Shown here in pieces: positions 25,459 to 33,370 of a stretch of DNA of 33,370 nucleotides. The DNA is from Rhodoferax sp. (GTDB taxonomy: Bacteria > Pseudomonadota > Gammaproteobacteria > Burkholderiales > Burkholderiaceae_C). The notes beneath the pieces were generated by a model. That model worked only from the letters and a program-made list of their open reading frames with translations. It ran no database searches and was not told where the DNA came from. The stretch's first letter is position 1. Each line of letters starts with the position of its first letter. The position numbers and the translations under genes are program-made. The stretch covers positions 17,767 through 51,136 of the forward strand of contig NZ_JAQTWM010000017.1 of assembly GCF_028689305.1 (NCBI RefSeq), written 5' to 3'.

Positions 25459-27684
25459 ATGGAAAAAGGTGAGTCATCACAACGTGGGAAAGCTGTCTTG
25501 AAAAAACGGGATTGGTCTGTTGCAGGTGCACTGGCAGCAACATGGCTGGGCGTGGTCATGTCGGCTCATGCGTTCACTTTGGGCGATTTGAGGGGCACCG
25601 CCATGATCGGGCGGTCACTTGATGTGACGGTGCAGGTTCAGGCCGAAGCCACTGAAGAAGTGTCTGCTTCCTGCATTGGGGCTGACGTGTATTACGCCGA
25701 CGCCAGACAGGCCAGCACGGCCGCGGTGGTGGGCGTTCCACCGACCGGATCAGGCCAGTCGATGCTGCTGCGCATCCAGTCCAGCGCCATGGTTGATGAG
25801 CCGGTGGTGACGGTGCTGTTGCGTTCGTCCTGTGGCGCCAGCCATGTTCGTCGTTATGTGCTGCTGGCTGAATTGCCTGCAGTGATGTCAACCAAACCGG
25901 TGACCTTGCCGGACGCGGCCTCCGGCTCTGCCAGGCCGCTAGCCCAGACAGGGGCGGTGCTGCCCACGGTGGTGTTGCCGTCAACTGCCAGTGGCGTGGC
26001 ACCGGCAGCGTCTGCCAGTCCGGCGACTACCAAATTGCCAGAAGCGGCAAAAACCCAGGTTCAGCCCGTGAAGGTGGCCAAAAAGACCAGAAAGCCCGCC
26101 AGCGAGGTGCCTGTGGAGCCGCTGGTGCGCAAAGCCGTTGAGCGCCCGACGGGCAAGTCCGTGTTGAAGCTGGACCCGCTGGATATCCTGTCGGACCGCA
26201 TCGACTTGCTGGATTCGAGCACGTTGTTTCTGCCCACCGAAGACGCGGTGCGCCACACCCAGCAGATCAGTTCCCTGCAAGGGGATGTCAAGGCATTGAA
26301 AGATTTGGTGGCGGGTAACGATGCCAAATTGATGTCGCTGCGTGTGCAACTGGAGCAGGCCCAGGCACAGCAAGTTCCGGTCTGGATTCTGTATGTGATG
26401 GGCACCCTGCTGGTGCTGTGTCTGGCGGCTTTGGTGTGGTTGTGGCAGCGCCTGCGCAGCAGCCAAAGCAGTAGCAATGTCTGGTGGCGCGACGCTGACG
26501 ATGCTTCTGACCAGACGGTGCTGATGTCGCAGGCCCCACCGGCGGCGCCGACGTCGTCCATGCCGCCGCTGGCAGAGGCCGCGCCCGTTGCGGCAACCCC
26601 CAGTGTTGCGGTTGTGGCACCACCTCGGGTGTCAAAACTTGATGCCACCCAGGCTGACGTCGATCTCGACATTGACCTGGACAACTTCCTGCTGACAGAC
26701 GCGGCCAAACAGTCCGCCAAAACGGCGGCGCCGGCAAGCGCCCGTGTGGCGCGCAGCCGTCATCTCAATGACGAGTCCGTTCTGGATATCCGCCAGCAGG
26801 CCGAGTTTTTTGTCTCCCTGGGGCAGGCTGACCGGGCGTTTCGTATTCTGAAAAAACACATTGCCGAGAGTGGTGCCCCCAATCCGCTGATCTACTTGGA
26901 CCTGCTGAGCCTGTACCACCAGTCCGGCCTGAAAGCGGATTTTCGTGAGTGCCGTGACGCCTTCATGCAGCGTTTCAACGCGGTGGTTCCCGATTTTCCA
27001 GCCTTCAATGTGCCTGACAAGGACCTGGAGAATTACCCGGAAACACTGAGCCAATTGAGTCAAGCCTGGCCAGGCGGGCAGGCCCTTGCCTTCCTTGATA
27101 CCTGCATCTTTGCCGATCTGGCGCCCCAGCCCCGGCCCCAGTTTGATCTGGCGGCATTCCGCGATTTGTTGATGCTGCACACATTGGCGGAAGACGAACA
27201 GACAGCGGCACCGTCGCAAGACGCGGCGGCCGCTCCAGTGGGGCTGCTTGACCAGACACCGATCACCCCGACCGAGCCGGACCAGACCTCCGCCGCACTG
27301 AACCAGGACGCGCTCTCACCCGCAGTGCCACCAGCCGTTGAGCAGGCGCAGGAGGAAGAAACGCCGGCAGTAGATATGGCGCCGCTCGAATTTTCACCTG
27401 TAGACGACGCGCCGGCTTTGGCAGCGGCGCCGCCGGAGATGACAGGGGTGCCGGTGCAGATGTCTGAGCCGGAAGCGGCAGACCACCCAGCCGCCTTCTC
27501 CATGACGGTGCCGGTGGCGCCGGAAGAGTCGCCATCACGGATGCTGGACCTCGACTTCTCGACCCTGGCCGCCGAACCGACCGAGCCGCCTGCCGAGAAG
27601 GACGAGGGGCTGGCGCCGATTCCCGCCCCACCGGTGCGCTACGCCACCCGTTCGCGCTGGCCGGTCAACAAACGACCCAAATAA
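25459..27684 (+). CDS. FimV/HubP-like polar membrane protein
   Basis: About 741 residues. A signal-peptide-like segment (KKRDWSVAGALAATWLGVVM, ending SAHA) precedes the N-terminal FimV-type domain (FTLGDLRGTAMIGRSLDVTV). A Pro/Ala/Lys-rich region, a short coiled coil (LQGDVKALKDLVAGNDAKLM) and one transmembrane helix (VWILYVMGTLLVLCLAALVW) follow. An acidic cytoplasmic half carries a TPR-like FimV C-terminal module (SVLDIRQQAEFFVSLGQADR) and a long Pro/Glu-rich tail. FimV/HubP proteins organise the cell pole and support type IV pilus function. No LysM motif is visible, unlike P. aeruginosa FimV. The start is uncertain: ATG 25459, or TTG 25498 which would give a cleaner signal peptide; the frame is open back to 25300. 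Confidence 0.75.
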   Translation: MEKGESSQRGKAVLKKRDWSVAGALAATWLGVVMSAHAFTLGDLRGTAMIGRSLDVTVQVQAEATEEVSASCIGADVYYADARQASTAAVVGVPPTGSGQSMLLRIQSSAMVDEPVVTVLLRSSCGASHVRRYVLLAELPAVMSTKPVTLPDAASGSARPLAQTGAVLPTVVLPSTASGVAPAASASPATTKLPEAAKTQVQPVKVAKKTRKPASEVPVEPLVRKAVERPTGKSVLKLDPLDILSDRIDLLDSSTLFLPTEDAVRHTQQISSLQGDVKALKDLVAGNDAKLMSLRVQLEQAQAQQVPVWILYVMGTLLVLCLAALVWLWQRLRSSQSSSNVWWRDADDASDQTVLMSQAPPAAPTSSMPPLAEAAPVAATPSVAVVAPPRVSKLDATQADVDLDIDLDNFLLTDAAKQSAKTAAPASARVARSRHLNDESVLDIRQQAEFFVSLGQADRAFRILKKHIAESGAPNPLIYLDLLSLYHQSGLKADFRECRDAFMQRFNAVVPDFPAFNVPDKDLENYPETLSQLSQAWPGGQALAFLDTCIFADLAPQPRPQFDLAAFRDLLMLHTLAEDEQTAAPSQDAAAAPVGLLDQTPITPTEPDQTSAALNQDALSPAVPPAVEQAQEEETPAVDMAPLEFSPVDDAPALAAAPPEMTGVPVQMSEPEAADHPAAFSMTVPVAPEESPSRMLDLDFSTLAAEPTEPPAEKDEGLAPIPAPPVRYATRSRWPVNKRPK

Positions 27685-27934
27685 CCCTTGCCCGTGCCTG
27701 GGGTGGACTTGTCCCAAGGCGCCGGATTCAAAGCAAAACACGGCCTTAGCCCGGAAGAAGAATGGTTGAGTTGCTATATTAAATATAGCAATTCGTGACT
27801 CAGACCATCAAACCGCCGCTTTCACCTTCAGGCGCCCGCTCTAGGCTTGCACAGCGGGGCTGCGGTGGTCTGGGCTCTCCTGTTCCTTGATACTCAAAGG
27901 CCGCATAATTCACGAAACAACAAGTCATTGTGCT
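27685..27934. other. Non-coding region before the defence operon
   Basis: 250 bases without a credible gene. It contains the A/T-rich palindrome at 27771-27791 and, near the right end, CATAAT at 27904-27909, the best -10-like hexamer for the helicase operon (no good -35 partner at 17 bases). It forms the border between the FimV-like gene and the defence genes. Confidence 0.5.
27771..27791. repeat. Perfect A/T-rich palindrome
   Basis: The 10-base arms TTGCTATATT and AATATAGCAA flank a single central A. In an otherwise GC-rich region this is conspicuous. It sits 87 bases after the FimV-like stop. It may be a short dispersed Comamonadaceae repeat, a weak terminator or a protein-binding site. 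Confidence 0.6.
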
Positions 27935-30796
27935 TTGTCCTCAAACCTTTCTCCCTACCAATCCCAATACATTGCCTGGCTTCTGTCCCGCCGCATGGGG
28001 GCGGACGCCACCGACATGCTGGCCACCATGTTGGTGGACGCACAGGTTGACTTGAACCCCCATCAGGTAGAGGCGGCGCTCTTCGCCTTTCACAGCCCAC
28101 TCTCCAAAGGTGTGATTCTGGCGGATGAGGTCGGCCTGGGCAAAACCATCGAAGCCGGTCTGGTGATTGCCCAGCGTTGGGCAGAGCGCAAGCGGCACAT
28201 CTTGGTCATCGCCCCCGCCAATTTGCGCAAGCAGTGGCACCAAGAGCTGCAAGATAAATTCAGTCTCCAAGCCCAGATTCTGGAAGCCAAGAGCTATCGC
28301 GAGATGGTGAGAGCTGGCACCAAGCAACCATTCGACCAGCCTCGCGTACTCATTTGCTCCTACCAGTTCGCCAAGGCCAAGGCAGATGACCTGCGCCGCG
28401 TGGCTTGGGACTTGGTGGTGATGGACGAAGCCCACCGCCTGCGCAACGTGTACAAGCAAGGCAACGTCATTGGCAAAGCGCTCAAAGACGCTTTGGCCAG
28501 CGCGCCCAAGGTGCTGCTCACCGCTACACCGCTGCAAAACTCCCTGTTGGAGTTGTACGGCTTGGTCAGCTTGGTGGACGAGCGAGTGTTTGGCGATTTG
28601 CCCAGCTTCCGCGACCAATTTGGCGCCCTGAACAATGCGGCCACAGTGGCCAAGCTGCGCGAACGCCTGCAGCCCGTATGCATGCGTACGCTGCGCCGCC
28701 AGGTGCAACCCTACATTTCGTACACCAAGCGCATTCCCATGGTGGAGACCTTCACCCCCTCGCAAGACGAGCAGGTGCTGCGCGATGTGGTGGCCGACTA
28801 TTTGCGCCGCCCTGCGCTCAATGCGCTGCCTAGCGGGCAGCGCCAGCTGATTTCGCTGGTGCTGTGGAAGCTGTTGGCTTCCAGTAGCTACGCCATCGGC
28901 GGCGCGCTGGGCACCATGGCACAGCGCCTGCAAGACAAGCTGGGTGCCGAGTCTGCCGAAAAGACCGACGCGCAGCTCAGCGCCGAGCTGGACAAAGACT
29001 ACGAATCCCTGGACGAAACCGAAGAAGAGTGGAGCGAAGAGGGTAGCGATGCGGCCCCTCCGCTGGCCAGCGTGGCTGAAGAGATTGCCGAGCTGCGCGA
29101 GTTTCAGCGCATGGCCACCACCATTCGCGACAACGCCAAGGGCCAAGCCCTGCTCATTGCCTTGGGCAAAGCTTTTGCCGAGTTGGAACGGTTGGGGGCG
29201 CAGCGTAAGGCACTCATATTCACTGAATCACGCCGCACGCAAGACTATTTGCTGGCCTTGCTGGAGCAAAGTCCCTATGCTGGGCAAGCGGTCTTGTTCA
29301 ACGGCACCAACACCAGCGAACAGGCCACCCGCATCTACCAAGCCTGGCTAGAGCGTCATGCGGGCACCGACCGCATTACCGGCTCGCGCACCGCAGATAC
29401 GAGGGCCGCGTTGGTGGAGCACTTCAAAGAGTCGGCCAGCATCATGATTGCCACCGAGGCCGGAGCCGAGGGCATCAACCTGCAGTTTTGCTCACTGGTC
29501 ATTAACTACGACCTGCCTTGGAACCCCCAGCGTATTGAGCAGCGCATTGGCCGCTGCCACCGCTACGGGCAAAAGCACGACGTGGTGGTGGTCAACTTCA
29601 TCGACCACAGCAACCCGGCAGACAAACGCGTGTATGAGCTGCTGGCGCAGAAGTTCCAGCTCTTTGAGGGCGTGTTTGGCGCCAGCGACGAAGTGCTGGG
29701 CACCATCGGCAGTGGCGTGGACTTTGAGCGCCGCATTGCTGAGATTTACCAAACCTGCCGCAGCCCCCAAGAAATCAATGCCTCGTTTGAGCAGTTGCAG
29801 CTAGATCTGTCGGGCGAGATCAACGCCGCCATGATCAAAACCCGACAACTGCTGCTGGAAAACTTTGACGAAGCCGTGCAAGACAAACTCAAGCTGCGTC
29901 AAACCGAGAGCAAGAGCGCCCGCACCCGCTTTGAAAAGCTGCTGATGGACCTAACCCAGGCCGAACTGCAAGACCTGGCAGACTTTGACCATGAAGGCTT
30001 CACATTGACCCAAACGCCCGCAGGTGTGCCGCCAGCTGACGCACCCCCTGGCCGCTACGAGCTGCCCCGGCGCAGTGGCGATGCGCACCTGTACCGCACC
30101 GGGCACCCATTGGCCCAGGCGCTGATTGCGCAGGCAAAAAAACGCACCTTGCCCGCAGCGCGTATACGCGTTGACTACGATGCCCATGGCACCCACATTG
30201 CCACACTCAAAGCCCGGCGCGGGCAAAGCGGCTGGCTGTCGTTCAGCGTGCTGTCGGTAGATGCGCTGGGCTTGGTAGAAGACTATTTGTTGGTGGCGGG
30301 CCTTACCGATGCGGGCGAGGCCTTGCACGAAGAAGACGCCGAAAAACTGCTGCGCCTGCCTGCTGAACTGCTGCAAGACGATCTGTTGATGCAGCCCCCC
30401 GCTGCGCTGGATGAAGAAGTGCTGCGCCTTGAGCGGCAGCACATTCAAGCTGTGAACACCCGCAACCTGGGCTACTTTGATGCCGAAGTGCAAAAGCTCG
30501 ATGCGTGGGCCGATGACCTGAAGGTGGGCCTGGAAAACGAAGTCAAAGAGCTGGACCGCGAAATCAAAGAGGTGCGCCGCACCGCCACAGTGGCCGCCAC
30601 GCTCGAAGAAAAGCTGAGCTGGCAGAAACGCCAGCGCGAGCTAGAAGACAAGCGCAGCCAACTGAGGCGAAGGATTTTTGATCGGCAGGACGAGATTGAT
30701 GGGCAGCGCAGTCGGTTGATTGACGACTTGGAAGGCCAGCTATCGTCATCGTCGATGCTAAAAGAAATATTCAAAATCCAATGGGAGCTGGCATGA
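27935..30796 (+). CDS. SNF2-type superfamily 2 helicase of a restriction-like defence operon
   Basis: About 953 residues. Two RecA-like domains carry the SNF2/SF2 motifs: Walker A LADEVGLGKTIEA (about residue 62-74), Walker B MDEAH (163-167), motif III LLTATPLQNSLLELYGLV, and motifs V-VI in EAGAEGINLQ and PQRIEQRIGRCHRYGQ. The C-terminal 300 residues form an alpha-rich, charged region with a predicted coiled coil (VKELDREIKEVRR onward). Helicases of this type commonly accompany Mod-like methyltransferases in bacterial defence loci and probably translocate on double-stranded DNA. No ATG fits: TTG 27935 (SSNLSPYQSQYIAW following) is preferred over TTG 27887, which would lie upstream of the best -10. 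The gene ends in an ATGA overlap with the KilA-N gene. Confidence 0.85.
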   Translation: MSSNLSPYQSQYIAWLLSRRMGADATDMLATMLVDAQVDLNPHQVEAALFAFHSPLSKGVILADEVGLGKTIEAGLVIAQRWAERKRHILVIAPANLRKQWHQELQDKFSLQAQILEAKSYREMVRAGTKQPFDQPRVLICSYQFAKAKADDLRRVAWDLVVMDEAHRLRNVYKQGNVIGKALKDALASAPKVLLTATPLQNSLLELYGLVSLVDERVFGDLPSFRDQFGALNNAATVAKLRERLQPVCMRTLRRQVQPYISYTKRIPMVETFTPSQDEQVLRDVVADYLRRPALNALPSGQRQLISLVLWKLLASSSYAIGGALGTMAQRLQDKLGAESAEKTDAQLSAELDKDYESLDETEEEWSEEGSDAAPPLASVAEEIAELREFQRMATTIRDNAKGQALLIALGKAFAELERLGAQRKALIFTESRRTQDYLLALLEQSPYAGQAVLFNGTNTSEQATRIYQAWLERHAGTDRITGSRTADTRAALVEHFKESASIMIATEAGAEGINLQFCSLVINYDLPWNPQRIEQRIGRCHRYGQKHDVVVVNFIDHSNPADKRVYELLAQKFQLFEGVFGASDEVLGTIGSGVDFERRIAEIYQTCRSPQEINASFEQLQLDLSGEINAAMIKTRQLLLENFDEAVQDKLKLRQTESKSARTRFEKLLMDLTQAELQDLADFDHEGFTLTQTPAGVPPADAPPGRYELPRRSGDAHLYRTGHPLAQALIAQAKKRTLPAARIRVDYDAHGTHIATLKARRGQSGWLSFSVLSVDALGLVEDYLLVAGLTDAGEALHEEDAEKLLRLPAELLQDDLLMQPPAALDEEVLRLERQHIQAVNTRNLGYFDAEVQKLDAWADDLKVGLENEVKELDREIKEVRRTATVAATLEEKLSWQKRQRELEDKRSQLRRRIFDRQDEIDGQRSRLIDDLEGQLSSSSMLKEIFKIQWELA

Positions 30797-31635
30797 AAAA
30801 CCGAGTTATCCACGTTCAGGGGGCTGAAGTAGCCGTCGTGTCCCGCGAAGGGCAAGACTACATTTCCTTGACCGACATGCTCAAAGCCAAGGATGGTGAT
30901 TTCTTCATATCCGACTGGCTACGCAACCGCAACACGGTAGAGTTTTTGGGTATATGGGAGTCGGTCTACAACCCCGCTTTTAATTACGGCGAATTCGCCA
31001 CAATTAAAAGCCAGGCGGGTTTGAATAGCTACAAACTGAGCGTGAAGGAGTGGGTGGAAAAAACCAATGCCATTGGTTTGCGCGCCACGGCAGGCAGGTA
31101 TGGCGGCACCTACGCCCACAAGGACATCGCGTTCGAGTTTGGCATGTGGATCAGTGCCGAATTCAAAATCTACCTCATCAAAGAATTCCAGCGTCTGAAG
31201 GACGAAGAGGCGCGCGCCACATCGCTGGAGTGGAATTTCCAGCGCACCTTGTCCAAGGTGAACTACAAAATCCACACCGATGCCATCAAAGAGCACCTGA
31301 TCCCGCCACGTCTCACGGCAGCGCAAACCGGCACCATCTACGCCAGCGAGGCCGATTTGCTTAACGTTGCTCTGTTTGGTATCACCGCATCCCAGTGGCG
31401 GCAAGCCAATCCAGACCAAGCGGGCAACATGCGCGATGCCGCTACGCTGGAGCAACTGGTGGTTTTGTCCAATCTGGAAAGCATCAATGCAGTGCTGATT
31501 CACCAAGGTCTGGCCGCGCCTGAGCGGCTGGCACAGTTGAATGCCATTGCCATCACGCAGATGCGGTCGTTGGTGGGGTTGGATGCGCTCAATGGGCTGG
31601 CAAGTCCAGGCGCGCAACGAATAATCCGGAAGTAG
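30793..31635 (+). CDS. KilA-N domain-containing protein
   Basis: 280 residues. Residues about 10-135 form a KilA-N domain: YISLTDMLKAKDGDFFISDWLRNRNTVEFLGIWE, then GRYGGTYAHKDIAFEFGMWISAEFKIYLIKEFQRL, which is the diagnostic block. The C-terminal half is helical and unrecognised. KilA-N is a DNA-binding domain best known from phage antirepressor-type and large DNA virus proteins. Inside a helicase/methyltransferase operon it may give DNA recognition or act as a regulator or phage-protein sensor; this is inference. Its ATG overlaps the helicase stop, and its stop is 4 bases before the kwaA start, so it is part of the same transcript. Base composition is like the helicase gene (one counted 60-base line, 31081-31140, is 65% GC). 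Confidence 0.85.
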   Translation: MKNRVIHVQGAEVAVVSREGQDYISLTDMLKAKDGDFFISDWLRNRNTVEFLGIWESVYNPAFNYGEFATIKSQAGLNSYKLSVKEWVEKTNAIGLRATAGRYGGTYAHKDIAFEFGMWISAEFKIYLIKEFQRLKDEEARATSLEWNFQRTLSKVNYKIHTDAIKEHLIPPRLTAAQTGTIYASEADLLNVALFGITASQWRQANPDQAGNMRDAATLEQLVVLSNLESINAVLIHQGLAAPERLAQLNAIAITQMRSLVGLDALNGLASPGAQRIIRK

Positions 31636-31639
31636 TCGT

Positions 31640-32206
31640 ATGAGTGAATCGTCCTTGAGATTACGTCCATTGGTGTCTTTTGTACTCTTTTTGAGTGCCT
31701 ATTCGCCATTGATGTTCATCCTGGCGATCAAGGACGTAAACCTTGGCTTGATGTATCTCTTCAACTCACCGACTATAAGCGGCATCTTAATTTTTATGGC
31801 CATTGGTAGCAGCTTCATCACGCTCATGACGGTCAGGAGTGTTGAGAATGGCCTGCCCGTGGTTGTAACCAAGGCGGCAAATAAATCTGGGGACATGTTC
31901 GGCTACACAGTTCCCTACATGCTCTCTTTCATGCGTGTTGAGCTAGGTGATTGGCAGACCTTGCTCAGTTTGGCTCTGTTCTTGGCCGTTCTTTTCATCA
32001 TGGCCTATCGAACCCAGACGGTGTTTATCAACCCCGTTCTGGCGATTGCCGGATATATGCTGATTGATTGCACATTCAAGCGTGATGACAAGGAAATACA
32101 GGCGATGGTCATAACCCGAGAGCCGATCAGCATTCGTGATTCAATCCGGCTAGATCAACTGTCACATTACCTTTACATCCGTGCGCATTCAAAAGGGAAA
32201 ACATGA
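31640..32206 (+). CDS. kwaA: Kiwa defence system membrane protein KwaA-like
   Basis: 188 residues with four hydrophobic segments, at about residues 8-30, 35-60, 88-122 and 130-146, and a soluble C terminus of about 40 residues. The segment SGDMFGYTVPYMLSFM before the third helix fits what I recall of KwaA proteins. KwaA is the small inner-membrane partner of KwaB in the two-gene Kiwa anti-phage system. GGAAG about 8 bases before the ATG gives a good start. It overlaps kwaB by 4 bases (ATGA). The gene is markedly more A/T-rich than the KilA-N gene before it (line 31681-31740 counted at 43% GC). Identity rests on size, topology and the adjacent DUF4868 gene. Confidence 0.78.
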   Translation: MSESSLRLRPLVSFVLFLSAYSPLMFILAIKDVNLGLMYLFNSPTISGILIFMAIGSSFITLMTVRSVENGLPVVVTKAANKSGDMFGYTVPYMLSFMRVELGDWQTLLSLALFLAVLFIMAYRTQTVFINPVLAIAGYMLIDCTFKRDDKEIQAMVITREPISIRDSIRLDQLSHYLYIRAHSKGKT

Positions 32207-33159
32207 ATACAAAAACCAGAAAGCAATTGAAGGAAATTAGGCTTGAGGACTTCGGTGGATGGATAGCCTCTTTTTGGTTGATAAAGAAACATCAGGCATC
32301 CAAGGAGAATGCCTACAGCGCTTTGCGTGTGGATATGGATAAGAAACTCCACAATCGTTTCAAGCGCTATTTGAAACAGCAGTTGCAAGGAAAGGATTTT
32401 CATCTTGCAGAGTACGACTACAACAACGCAGATGGTGACGATGCGCTGTTCACCATTGATGCCGATGCCACCGATTTCAGCAAGGTGGCGGCAGAGATCG
32501 GGAAGGGTTTTGGGAACAAAAAGGTAAGTAGCCACGAAGAACTTCTCAGATCCTGGGCTTATGTGATTTTGTTAGAGAAAGACAATCGCAAGCTGTTTGC
32601 ATGGAAGAAGATAAGCGCTGACACGCAACCCAAAAAGGCCACGTCAAAAGACCTTGCCTTTTTCCTGAATAAGAAACTGGTTGATCTGGATGACAAGGAA
32701 GTCTTCATGATCTACCCGCGCTACGACTTTTTTGTCTATGACGGTACAACTTTCATTGCCAACAAGAAGCAATTTGAAAGTTCGATGAACTTCCGTGAAG
32801 GCATGAAAGCCAAAGCCGCTGAAGTTATCCAAGATTTCGCCAATACCGGCAATTTTGAAAATACAGAGCGCATCACAAAATATGTGGGTGACAACCTTCA
32901 TCATCTACGGAAGATGGCTTCTATCCTGAAGGCGGGCTACTACAAACAGCCGGAATACATTCAGAAGATGATTGCCATTAGCAAAGAAGAAGGATGGGCA
33001 TTGAACGTGAAAGATGGAAAGGTCGTTGTGGAGGAGGAGACCATCGAGCTGCTTTTGAAGTTGCTCAACAACGATCGCTTGCGCTCCCCGATTAACAACG
33101 AAACATTTGATGCCGCGGCCAAAGCGCGTGTCAATGGTGGTAAGGCATCAACGGCATGA
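32203..33159 (+). CDS. kwaB: Kiwa defence system protein KwaB-like (DUF4868)
   Basis: 318 residues, soluble, matching KwaB in size. DUF4868-type features are the central FMIYPRYDFFVYDGTTFIANKKQFE block, the helical NFREGMKAKAAEVIQDF region, and the C-terminal LLNNDRLRSPINNETFDA motif. KwaB works with membrane-bound KwaA in Kiwa, a system reported to protect against phages. The exact DUF boundaries cannot be given without a profile search. The gene starts inside the kwaA stop (ATGA) and its own stop overlaps the methyltransferase start (ATGA). It is A/T-rich (line 32341-32400 counted at 38% GC), unlike the methyltransferase gene that follows (60% in 33181-33240). Confidence 0.82.
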   Translation: MNTKTRKQLKEIRLEDFGGWIASFWLIKKHQASKENAYSALRVDMDKKLHNRFKRYLKQQLQGKDFHLAEYDYNNADGDDALFTIDADATDFSKVAAEIGKGFGNKKVSSHEELLRSWAYVILLEKDNRKLFAWKKISADTQPKKATSKDLAFFLNKKLVDLDDKEVFMIYPRYDFFVYDGTTFIANKKQFESSMNFREGMKAKAAEVIQDFANTGNFENTERITKYVGDNLHHLRKMASILKAGYYKQPEYIQKMIAISKEEGWALNVKDGKVVVEEETIELLLKLLNNDRLRSPINNETFDAAAKARVNGGKASTA

Positions 33160-33370
33160 GCAAACACCAAAAACTAGAACTCACTTGGATCGGCAAAGAC
33201 CAGCGGCCACGGCTGGAGCCGCGCATTTTGTTGGAAGACCCGGCGCGCAGTTACCACGCCAAGCAGCGGGTGACGGACACGGATATTTTTGACAACCGAC
33301 TCATCAAGGGCGACAACCTGCTGGCGCTGAAAGCCTTGGAGGCCGAGTTTGCGGGCAAGGTGAAGTGCGT
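33156..33370 (+). CDS. Mod-type site-specific DNA methyltransferase (5' part; runs off window)
   Basis: 71 codons are visible before the window ends. The N terminus (ELTWIGKDQRPRLEPRILLE, then DTDIFDNRLIKGDNLLALKAL) is the characteristic opening of adenine-specific Mod methyltransferases of type III-like restriction systems. The catalytic DPPY motif would lie beyond the window edge. The ATG overlaps the kwaB stop, so the gene is translationally coupled to the Kiwa pair. A Res-type nuclease/helicase subunit would be expected downstream if this is a complete restriction-modification locus. Confidence 0.85.
   Translation, partial: MSKHQKLELTWIGKDQRPRLEPRILLEDPARSYHAKQRVTDTDIFDNRLIKGDNLLALKALEAEFAGKVKC

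Noticed and set aside
27941-29146. Open frame of 401 codons on the minus strand opposite the helicase
   Set aside because: It is a shadow of the conserved helicase motifs, with low-complexity His/Gln-rich translation.
27887-30796. Upstream TTG (27887) as the helicase start
   Set aside because: The 16 extra residues have no family resemblance, no ribosome binding site precedes the codon, and it lies upstream of the best -10-like hexamer.
27935-30796. Helicase as DrmD of a class 1 DISARM system
   Set aside because: The N-terminal region differs from what I know of DrmD, and no DrmA, DrmB or DrmC genes accompany it in the window; downstream genes are KilA-N, Kiwa-like and Mod.
1-33370. CRISPR arrays, tRNA or rRNA genes, and insertion sequences
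   Set aside because: No regularly spaced direct repeats, no clover-leaf or rRNA-like segments, and no transposase-like product were found on reading both strands.

Overview
The window looks like chromosomal DNA of a betaproteobacterium, most likely Comamonadaceae (Rhodoferax/Polaromonas/Acidovorax-like). Reasons are the high GC with G/C-ending codons, the GTP-type PEP carboxykinase, the GshA of the proteobacterial 'ferroox' type, a Bug-type (TctC) solute-binding protein and a FimV-like protein. No rRNA, tRNA, CRISPR array or insertion sequence was recognised.

Layout. (1) 1-12.7 kb is mostly core metabolism: a partial ornithine cyclodeaminase gene (minus) divergent from an AsnC/Lrp regulator, pckG (minus), holA, a periplasmic CpdB-like nucleotidase, a prolyl-4-hydroxylase-like oxygenase (minus), proA, gshA and kup. 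(2) 13.1-22.2 kb is a tightly packed catabolic operon, all on the plus strand: a group D flavin monooxygenase oxygenase, an orphan TTT solute-binding protein, a bicupin, an HpaI-type aldolase, LigA- and LigB-like extradiol dioxygenase subunits, a RidA protein, a flavin reductase with a C-terminal MarR-like domain, fumarylacetoacetase and a LysR regulator. It reads as a full route for an unknown phenolic compound: hydroxylation, meta ring cleavage, C-C hydrolysis, aldol cleavage. A perfect FNR/Anr-type box lies in the 437-bp gap upstream. (3) 22.2-27.7 kb holds a BenE-type transporter, gshB, a class II glutamine amidotransferase (minus) and a FimV-like membrane protein. The catabolic block therefore separates gshA-kup from benE-gshB.

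(4) 27.9 kb to the end is an antiviral defence operon: SNF2-type helicase, KilA-N domain protein, KwaA-like membrane protein, KwaB-like (DUF4868) protein, and the start of a Mod-type DNA methyltransferase that runs off the window. The four junctions are ATGA overlaps or a 4-bp gap, so the two-gene Kiwa system is embedded inside what is otherwise a helicase/KilA-N/methyltransferase restriction-like operon. The two Kiwa genes are clearly more AT-rich than the genes on either side. This nested arrangement, and the unassigned aromatic pathway, are the two most interesting parts of the window.
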